A stretch of DNA of 64,000 bases from JAOAPG01 sp963791575 (GTDB lineage: Bacteria > Acidobacteriota > Terriglobia > Terriglobales > Acidobacteriaceae): positions 1-64,000 of the forward strand of contig CAWBSY010000015.1 of NCBI GenBank assembly GCA_963791575.1, read 5' to 3'. The translations under genes were made by a program, and so were the position numbers. Shown one piece after another: positions 57,486 through 64,000 of the stretch. The notes beneath the pieces are model-generated. The model was not told where the DNA came from. It made no database searches and worked only from the letters and a program-made list of their open reading frames with translations. Positions within the stretch are counted from its first letter, which is position 1; each line of letters begins with the position of its first letter.

Positions 57486-57992
57486 ATGAGCAAGCCAATA
57501 GTTTCCATCGTAATGGGTAGCGATTCCGATCTGGACATAATGCGCGAAGCAGCGACTGCGCTTGAAGGTTTTGGAATCGCTTATGAGATCGACGTGACCT
57601 CGGCACACCGCTCGCCGGATCGAACAGCAGATTACGCTCGAAAGGCCGCCGGTCGCGGCATTCGCGTCATCATTGCCGGAGCGGGCGGCGCGGCTCATCT
57701 TGCTGGAGTAATCGCAGCACACACGACACTGCCGGTAATCGGAGTTCCGATTTCCGCGACCTCCTTGAATGGCATGGATTCGTTACTGGCCACCGTACAG
57801 ATGCCGGCGGGAATTCCTGTCGCAACTGTGGCTATTGGCAAGCCGGGCGCAACCAACGCGGGGATTTTGGCAGCCCAAATTTTAGGAGTAGCCGATGCGG
57901 CAATAAGCCAGAAGCTCGCGGCCCATAAAGAAAAACTAGCCAACGGAGTAGCAGAAAAATCGCAGAAGCTACAAGCAAGTCTCAAGAAATAG
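57486..57992 (+). CDS. purE: N5-carboxyaminoimidazole ribonucleotide mutase
   Basis: This 168-residue class I PurE has VSIVMGSDSDLDIMREA (phosphate-binding), VTSAHRSPDR (catalytic His) and IIAGAGGAAHLAGVIAAHTT (CO2-transfer loop), with GKPGATNAGILA near the end. It moves the carboxylate from N5-CAIR to CAIR. GGAAGG lies before the ATG. It is downstream of purD; purK is not next to it. Confidence 0.96.
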   Translation: MSKPIVSIVMGSDSDLDIMREAATALEGFGIAYEIDVTSAHRSPDRTADYARKAAGRGIRVIIAGAGGAAHLAGVIAAHTTLPVIGVPISATSLNGMDSLLATVQMPAGIPVATVAIGKPGATNAGILAAQILGVADAAISQKLAAHKEKLANGVAEKSQKLQASLKK

Positions 57993-58010
57993 CGCCTGAG
58001 TCAGTGGAGA

Positions 58011-58031
58011 GACGGGCGTCCCTCGCCCGTC
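58011..58031. repeat. REP-like palindrome at convergent gene ends
   Basis: GACGGGCG and CGCCCGTC separated by TCCCT, between purE and galU. It may work as a weak bidirectional terminator; no T run follows. Confidence 0.75.
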
Positions 58032-58043
58032 CGCGACGATGTA

Positions 58044-58919
58044 CTACAGCTCCAATCCTTTCAGATACTCTCTTAGCGGCCCGCCCAGATCTTCCCGCTT
58101 CAAAGCGAACTCCACGGTAGCCTTGAGGAAGCCGAGCTTATCGCCGGCGTCGTGCCGCTTTCCCTCATACACATAGGCATACATTTTTTCTTTCTTGAGC
58201 AGCAATTTCATTCCATCTGTAAGCTGCAATTCGCCGCCTGAACCCAACTGAGTATCTGCCAAAGTCTCAAAAACCGCAGGAGTCAAAATGTATCGCCCAA
58301 TGATGGCAAGATTCGAGGGCGCTTTTTCCAGCGGCGGTTTTTCGACCATGTCCAGCACTTCAAAGAGCCGCTTATTCCCATCTACCGGCTTCACCGCAAG
58401 CACACCGTACGCGGAAATAGCTTTACCTTCGACAATCTGAGTCGCAACCACGGAGCACTGTTTCTCTTCGAAAACAGCCATCATCTGCTTCAGACATGGC
58501 ACCTCAGCATCGATAACGTCATCCGCCAGCAATACCGCGAAGGGTTCGTTCCCGACGAGTTCCCGCGCCGTAAGCACCGCGTGTCCCAGACCCATCGCTT
58601 CTTTTTGCCGAACGTAAGCGATGTAAATCATGTCGGAGATCTGACGCACAACCTTCAGCAAATCGGTCTTGCCGCGCTCCTCCAACATCTTCTCGAGTTC
58701 ATAGCTGACATCGAAATGGTCTTCGATGGATTGTTTGCCCCGGCCCGTGATGATGATGATCTGGTCACATCCCGCTGCCACAGCCTCTTCCACGCCATAT
58801 TGAATAATTGGTTTGTCGACAAGCGGCAGCATCTCTTTAGGTTGCGCTTTGGTGGCGGGCAAAAAACGCGTGCCTAGACCGGCAGCTGGAAAGACAGCTT
58901 TGCGAACTTTCATCTTCAT
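58044..58919 (-). CDS. galU: UTP--glucose-1-phosphate uridylyltransferase
   Basis: This protein has 291 residues from ATG 58919, which is preceded by AAAGGTGATG; an ATG at 58913 is an alternative. The nucleotidyltransferase motif KAVFPAAGLGTRFLPATKA and KEMLPLVDKPIIQYGVEE are GalU signatures. LADDVIDAE binds the metal, and MVEKPPLEKAPSNLAIIGRY closes the active site. It makes UDP-glucose for envelope polysaccharides. It stands alone on the minus strand. Confidence 0.95.
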   Translation of the reverse strand: MKMKVRKAVFPAAGLGTRFLPATKAQPKEMLPLVDKPIIQYGVEEAVAAGCDQIIIITGRGKQSIEDHFDVSYELEKMLEERGKTDLLKVVRQISDMIYIAYVRQKEAMGLGHAVLTARELVGNEPFAVLLADDVIDAEVPCLKQMMAVFEEKQCSVVATQIVEGKAISAYGVLAVKPVDGNKRLFEVLDMVEKPPLEKAPSNLAIIGRYILTPAVFETLADTQLGSGGELQLTDGMKLLLKKEKMYAYVYEGKRHDAGDKLGFLKATVEFALKREDLGGPLREYLKGLEL

Positions 58920-58992
58920 TCGGACATCACCTTTGGCGTGGATCAAACGGCTGCCCTATGATTCTAACCTGCATTGCGAGGTTGGTTAATCG

Positions 58993-60735
58993 CTACAGCG
59001 TCGGACTGTCGTCTCCGAGCATAGCTTTGCGAATAATCTTAAGCGGAACCGCGCCCTGTTGCATAAAGCGGTCATGGAATTCCTGCAGCGAGAACTTGTC
59101 GCCCATCTTTTTCCTGTAATCCTCGCGCAGTTGCATGATCTCGAGCTTGCCCAACGTGTACACAAGATAAGTGGGATCGGAAGTTCCACGCTTGGACTCT
59201 TCATCCGCCACTGGCGGAGGTTGGTAACCTTCTTTAATAAAAAATTCGCGCGCCTGATCAAGAGTCTTCTTGCCAGTATGCATTTCAATTCCAACGATAA
59301 AACGGGCATCTCGCAATAGCGCATCCTCTATCTGTCCCATTCGCAATTTCAAGTCGCCATTTCCGTAGCCTTCATCGAGCATCATCTGTTCGGTGTAATG
59401 GGCCCAGCCTTCCGCGTTGCTGCCACAATACAAAAGCTTGCGAGTCTTCGAAGGAGCTTCCTTGATCCATAGAAACTGAACGTAGTGTCCGGGATACACC
59501 TCATGAACCGCAGTGCTGATGATCGTCCCGCGATTAAAGCTCTGCATCCATTGCTCGGCATGTTCTTTCGTCCAGCTCGGGTCAACCGGAGTCACATTCA
59601 TCAGAGCTTCGGTCGCTTTGGTTTCATAAGCTCCAGGCGTGTCCATGGATGCCGTTGTCAGCGCGCGCTCAAACGGCGGAGTCTCTTCCACGATCGGTGG
59701 CACGGTCGAAGGAATAGTGATGATCTTCTTTTCGACAATATATTCCCGCAGTCCACCCAGAACGTCGCGAAAGCTCTGTAACAATTGATCGGCAGCGGGA
59801 TGATCTTTTTGCAATTCAGTGAGTACATCACGCGGGCTGCGTTTGGGATCGATTTGCGCGGCAACTTCTTTCAAACGCTGTTGATTGCGCTTCAAGTCGG
59901 CATATCCGATTTCGAGCAGATGATCGAGCGGGATGTCTACCATCTCGTCATAGAGCAATTTCTTGCGATAATTCTCGGTTCCTAGCCGGAAGTCTCCGTT
60001 GGACGCGGGTAGTAATTCCGTCCGCACAAAGCGTTCGTATTCCGTCATGGCTTGCACAACCGCGTCGTTCGAGGCTTTGAAGTCCGCCAGCAGCTTGTGA
60101 TCCGTAACCGCTGAAAACGCTGCGGGGACATCTTTGCGGAAGAACTCAATATCATCCGGGAGCTGCTGCAAAGCCACTTCTGTATAAACATGCGGCGGAT
60201 TCTTCAGATTCTCGCGAGCCGTATTAAAGAGCTTGGGCATCTCCCGTTCGCGCGCGATTACCGCCCGCAACCTGTCTTCCGCGGAAGCGAAATTCCGCCT
60301 CATAGGGACGAAGACTGCATTGCTGGCGGCACTCGAATAATAGTCCGGATCTTTTCGCCACATCTGAATCTCTTGCAATTCGAGCAGCTGTGATCGTATG
60401 GAGCCTTCCAGGATTGCGAGATCCCCTAAAGTTGATTCAGGCAATTCGGATTTATCTATTTTCTCGAATTTATCCAGAAACTTTTGCAGCCCGGATATCT
60501 CGTTTCCGACAACTGACTGCGAGAAGTTCTCTAGCTTGTTGTCATACTGGTGAAATCCGGCTGCAGTGCCTTCCGACGGGTGAAAGCTGAAGTAGAAGTC
60601 GAAATACTCATCAACTAGTTGATCGAAGTTGGAAAGAGCCTCGGACTGCGCTCCCGTTGTTTCCGCAAACGATCGGAAAGAAACCAATCCGGATACCAGC
60701 GTCAAGAAGCTGAGAACTACCAAAGATTTGATCAT
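58993..60735 (-). CDS. DUF885 family putative zinc peptidase, exported
   Basis: This 580-residue protein has a signal peptide (LVVLSFLTLVSGLVSFRSFA). DUF885 proteins are helical with a zinc site: here ISTAVHEVYPGHYVQFLWI provides the HExxxGH-type motif. SNAEGWAHYTEQMMLDEGYG supplies the downstream Glu. LRDARFIVGIEMHTGK and GTSDPTYLVYTLGKLEIMQL are also typical. The fold resembles M2/M3-type metallopeptidases, but the activity is not proven. It stands alone. Confidence 0.85.
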   Translation of the reverse strand: MIKSLVVLSFLTLVSGLVSFRSFAETTGAQSEALSNFDQLVDEYFDFYFSFHPSEGTAAGFHQYDNKLENFSQSVVGNEISGLQKFLDKFEKIDKSELPESTLGDLAILEGSIRSQLLELQEIQMWRKDPDYYSSAASNAVFVPMRRNFASAEDRLRAVIAREREMPKLFNTARENLKNPPHVYTEVALQQLPDDIEFFRKDVPAAFSAVTDHKLLADFKASNDAVVQAMTEYERFVRTELLPASNGDFRLGTENYRKKLLYDEMVDIPLDHLLEIGYADLKRNQQRLKEVAAQIDPKRSPRDVLTELQKDHPAADQLLQSFRDVLGGLREYIVEKKIITIPSTVPPIVEETPPFERALTTASMDTPGAYETKATEALMNVTPVDPSWTKEHAEQWMQSFNRGTIISTAVHEVYPGHYVQFLWIKEAPSKTRKLLYCGSNAEGWAHYTEQMMLDEGYGNGDLKLRMGQIEDALLRDARFIVGIEMHTGKKTLDQAREFFIKEGYQPPPVADEESKRGTSDPTYLVYTLGKLEIMQLREDYRKKMGDKFSLQEFHDRFMQQGAVPLKIIRKAMLGDDSPTL

Positions 60736-60840
60736 GGTGTCTAGACGTATGAAGGTGAATAAAGTTTCGGCGAAACGTTACGCTATCACAAAGGTAAATT
60801 AGTTTGCAGAAATGGAACATGCGTTTTGATTGCGGGTAAA

Positions 60841-63800
60841 TTACGAGGAGACTGGAGAAGAAAGCTCTACAGGCGACAAATCTTCCAGCAGAGTCTGCAG
60901 TTGCAACAGAACTTCGTCCGGACGGACCGCCTTGGAAGTAAATTTGAGCACTCCATCTGGAGAAAACTTCGCACTCCCGTGCGAGGCAACGAATTTCGCC
61001 AGCTTTTCCGGATCAATCAAAGCATTCTGCCGGAACTTGATGCTCACAAGATCACGCTTGCGTTCGATAGTTGTAGCACCCACACGCATGGCCAGCAACT
61101 TCAACGACGCATAATCCAGAAGATGTCGTACTGCCGCCGGTGGATCGCCATAGCGGTCCTGAAGTTCCGCTCCGACATCGTTCAACTGCGCTTCTGTTTC
61201 AATTCCTGCAACCCGCTTGTACATGCGGAGCCGCTGATTTTCTTCCGTGATGTAATCACCCGGAATGCGAATGTTCAGTCCGAGATTAAGCTGCATCTCA
61301 CTCTGCTCAGGCGCGGCTTCGCCCTTCATTTCACGCACTGCATTATCGAGCATCTGCGTATAAAGTTCGAACCCGATGGCTTCAATGTGACCGCTCTGCT
61401 CTCCGCCTAACATGTTGCCCGCGCCTCTTAATTCAAGATCAAGCGCCGCGATTTTAAAGCCTGCTCCAAGATCCGAAAATTCTTTGAGCGCAGCGAGCCG
61501 CCGACGCGCGATGGGCGTAAGCTCGACATCTTGTGGAACCAGTAAATAAGAGTAAGCGCGACGATTAGACCGCCCTACGCGCCCTCGTAATTGATAAAGT
61601 TCGGAAAGACCAAGGCGATCGGCACGATTGATCAAGATCGTATTGCAGAGCGGGATGTCAAGGCCATTCTCAATGATCGTGGTCGCCACCAGAATGTCCG
61701 CTTCATGATGCATAAATTTCAGCATCACTTTTTCCAGCTCTCCTTCGGACATCTGACCATGGCCGACGAGAATCCGCACACGCGGGACCAGCGCCTGTAG
61801 TTTCGCGGCAATTTCCCAAATACTTTCCACGCGATTATGGACGAAATAAACCTGGCCGCCGCGATCAAGTTCCTGCTCAATCGCCGATTGAATTAATTTC
61901 TCGTCCCAACTGGCGACTACCGTCTGGATCGCCATTCGATCTTTAGGCGGAGTCTCGATCACGCTCATGTCGCGAAGTCCAGTCAGTGACATGTGCAGCG
62001 TCCGAGGGATCGGAGTTGCCGACATGGTGAGAACGTCCACTTCTTTCCGCATCTGCTTCAGGCGCTCTTTGTGACGCACTCCGAAGCGCTGCTCCTCATC
62101 GACAATCAACAAACCGAGATCAGGAAACTTTATGTCTTTCGAAAGAACACGGTGAGTGCCGATGAGAATGTCGATTTTCCCGGTTTCGGCCTTCTGCAGA
62201 ATTTCCTTTTGTTGTTTCACGGTGCGGAACCGGCTGATCATCTCAATGCCAACCGGAAACGCGGCAAAGCGCTGCTTAAAAGTTTCGAAGTGCTGAAAAG
62301 CAAGCACCGTCGTAGGCGCCAAGACTACTACTTGCTTGTTATCGCTGATTGCCTTGAAAGCCGCGCGCATCGCGACTTCCGTCTTGCCGTAACCGACATC
62401 GCCGCAGAGCAGCCGGTCCATGGGCATGGACGATTCCATATCGCGCTTCACATCGGCAATGGCATAGTTCTGGTCATCGGTCTCGTTGTACTCGAAGGCA
62501 TCTTCAAATTCGCGCATCCATTCGTTGTCGTTCGCGAATGCATGTCCTTTCGCAGTCTTTCGCTGGGCGTAGAGCTTGATCAGCTCGTCCGTCATGTCCT
62601 TCATTGCTTTGCGGACGCGAGCTTTCGTTTTCGACCAGGCAGCCGTTCCCAGATGATTCAGCGCCGGCTTCGTGCCCTCCGACGAGCGATATTTCTGAAT
62701 CAAGTCAAGGCGGGTGAGCGGAACATAGAGCCGTGCGCCTTCAGCGTATTCCAGCAGCATGAACTCGGCATTACCATCGCCTTGATTAATTTCCTTCAGC
62801 CCCAAATACTGACCAATTCCGTGTTCCACATGGACCACATAATCTCCCACCGCGAGATCACGGAAATCAGAAAGAAATGCCGAGATCTTGGATTTGCGCC
62901 GCTGCGGACGGGAAGCGACCGACTCCGATTCATCGAACAGATCACGCGATCCAAAGACAGCCAGATTCGCGTCCGGCAGGATCAAGCCGTCGGGTACATA
63001 AGCTTTCACGATCGTGGCAGTGAGAAGTTCTCCCGCAAAATACGAAGTCTCGTCAGCAAAGCTCTCGCCACTGCGGGTGCGACTCCCCAGTCGAAACGAC
63101 AAGCCGTACTCGGAAAACATTTCAGCGAGCCGTTCCACCTCTCCGATATTCGGAACGGCAATTAAAACTCGCTTTGCATCTGCAATCTGCTTCTTCGATT
63201 CCTCCAGCAAGGCTGGAACTGAGCCATGAAAGCGGGTTGTGGGCTGCGAATGAAAACTCACCGCGTCGACATTGTCTCCGCGCTCCAAACCGAGATAATC
63301 AAAATCGGCACCTGGAAGGTCGGCCAATTTCCGCCACCAGTCATCCGGAGTGATATACAAATCCGACGGACGAACTAGGTTTCCTACTCCGCTGCGTTCG
63401 TGGGTCTCTTCAATGCGGGACCAGACTTGATCGAACTCTTTCTTCAGACTCTCGGGTTCGTCAGCGATCACAGCGGCGTGCGGCACCAAGCCCAAGAGAT
63501 CGCTATCCGCGCCAGCAACAGGCGCATAAAATTCCCAGCCAGGAAAAACCGTTACGCCACCCGAGCGAACAGCCTGTTCCACCACTTCTTCTGCGCCAGT
63601 GATTCGCCTTCCCGAGAGTCGTGTATGAATCGCGCCGAGAAGTTCTTCGCTGACTGGAGTTTCAGTCAGCGGAAGCAGCAAGGCCTCATCGACCGGTGTC
63701 GAAGAACGCTGCGTTGCAGGATCAAACTTACGAATCGATTCAACCTCGTCTCCAAAAAACTCGATTCGCAATGGCCGATCCGCTTCCGGAGAATAGACGT

Positions 63801-64000
63801 CGAGAATTCCACCGCGCAGTGCATACTCGCCCGGCATCTCCACTACGTCCGAAGCGGTGTAGCCCACCGTGTTCAGGTGACGAAGGAGCGGTTCCGTATC
63901 GATCGTCTCTCCTCGTCTCACGATGCGAGCCAGATCGGCATAATATTCCGCCGACCTCAGCCGAAGAGCGGCTCCGGCGACAGGCACGACAATAATCGAG
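60841..64000 (-). CDS. mfd: Transcription-repair coupling factor Mfd (5' end cut by window)
   Basis: About 1050 residues are visible and the frame runs off the right edge; full Mfd is ~1150. The UvrB-homologous part (GGILDVYSPEADRPLRIEFFGDEVESIR) comes first. The RNA polymerase-interacting domain (VGDYVVHVEHGIGQYLG, about 380) is next. The superfamily 2 translocase follows, with Walker A CGDVGYGKTEVAMRAA at ~528-543, LIVDEEQRFGVRHKERLK, MSATPIPRT and QLRGRVGRS. The C-terminal D7 region ends near 60841. It displaces stalled RNA polymerase and recruits UvrA. Confidence 0.96.
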   Translation of the reverse strand, partial: SIIVVPVAGAALRLRSAEYYADLARIVRRGETIDTEPLLRHLNTVGYTASDVVEMPGEYALRGGILDVYSPEADRPLRIEFFGDEVESIRKFDPATQRSSTPVDEALLLPLTETPVSEELLGAIHTRLSGRRITGAEEVVEQAVRSGGVTVFPGWEFYAPVAGADSDLLGLVPHAAVIADEPESLKKEFDQVWSRIEETHERSGVGNLVRPSDLYITPDDWWRKLADLPGADFDYLGLERGDNVDAVSFHSQPTTRFHGSVPALLEESKKQIADAKRVLIAVPNIGEVERLAEMFSEYGLSFRLGSRTRSGESFADETSYFAGELLTATIVKAYVPDGLILPDANLAVFGSRDLFDESESVASRPQRRKSKISAFLSDFRDLAVGDYVVHVEHGIGQYLGLKEINQGDGNAEFMLLEYAEGARLYVPLTRLDLIQKYRSSEGTKPALNHLGTAAWSKTKARVRKAMKDMTDELIKLYAQRKTAKGHAFANDNEWMREFEDAFEYNETDDQNYAIADVKRDMESSMPMDRLLCGDVGYGKTEVAMRAAFKAISDNKQVVVLAPTTVLAFQHFETFKQRFAAFPVGIEMISRFRTVKQQKEILQKAETGKIDILIGTHRVLSKDIKFPDLGLLIVDEEQRFGVRHKERLKQMRKEVDVLTMSATPIPRTLHMSLTGLRDMSVIETPPKDRMAIQTVVASWDEKLIQSAIEQELDRGGQVYFVHNRVESIWEIAAKLQALVPRVRILVGHGQMSEGELEKVMLKFMHHEADILVATTIIENGLDIPLCNTILINRADRLGLSELYQLRGRVGRSNRRAYSYLLVPQDVELTPIARRRLAALKEFSDLGAGFKIAALDLELRGAGNMLGGEQSGHIEAIGFELYTQMLDNAVREMKGEAAPEQSEMQLNLGLNIRIPGDYITEENQRLRMYKRVAGIETEAQLNDVGAELQDRYGDPPAAVRHLLDYASLKLLAMRVGATTIERKRDLVSIKFRQNALIDPEKLAKFVASHGSAKFSPDGVLKFTSKAVRPDEVLLQLQTLLEDLSPVELSSPVSS

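Noticed and set aside
61993..63165. 390-codon plus-strand frame opposite mfd
   Set aside because: Antisense shadow of highly conserved Mfd domains; no recognisable family and no ribosome site.

Overview
The window looks like chromosomal DNA of a Gram-negative soil bacterium, most likely an Acidobacteriota member. This is inferred from the gene set: an LpxL-type acyltransferase and a single-gene MlaD protein, the DUF1385-prfA-prmC grouping, HAF-repeat and DUF3224 secreted proteins, ydcC-like palindromes of the GACGGGCG/CGCCCGTC type, and frequent TTG/GTG starts with good Shine-Dalgarno sites. No rRNA, tRNA or CRISPR array was recognised by eye.

Layout. 1-5300 is an accessory stretch: a DUF2165 membrane protein, an AraC regulator divergent from an SDR / dinucleotide-binding reductase / SnoaL-like cassette, bounded by 70-bp direct repeats, then a second SDR bounded by ~175-bp direct repeats. 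5560-14800 carries a rhodanese, a SYLF protein, a lipid A-type acyltransferase, a HAF-repeat secreted protein, VKOR, a STAS protein, a membrane-embedded spermidine synthase-like protein, MlaD and lipA. 15156-21000 has an orphan CHASE3 histidine kinase, then prmC, prfA, a 23S-intervening-sequence-type four-helix protein and a DUF1385 gene on the minus strand. 21200-32700 holds an ATP-dependent DNA ligase, DUF3037, a CDF metal exporter, a broken secreted-protein gene, an M23 endopeptidase, thiL, a HAD phosphatase and an acyl-CoA carboxylase beta subunit. 32720-36200 is a second accessory stretch (Phd/RelE-type toxin-antitoxin pair, gene-poor DNA, a phage Gp37/Gp68-type DUF5131 protein). 36200-44700 carries an oligopeptide-type ABC ATPase, two metallophosphoesterases, an S9 peptidase, an RNase HI and a class-III aminotransferase. 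44749-64000 is mostly core: hslU/hslV, aconitase, a CHASE4 hybrid kinase, mntH/mntR, purD/purE, galU, a DUF885 peptidase and a truncated mfd.

Sequence quality matters here. At least ten genes, including essential ones (prfA, lipA, aconitase), are split by single-base indels, mostly +1 insertions. Their number and scatter point to assembly or read errors rather than gene decay. Such genes are given as one feature over their full extent, with the break positions stated.

The most unusual non-coding signals are a GTCGTTGGTC-type repeat arm that ends about 8 nt before the start codons of both prfA and hslU, the two sets of direct-repeat-bounded oxidoreductase cassettes, a 25-bp dyad before the ABC ATPase, and a shared 17-bp motif in front of mntH and mntR.
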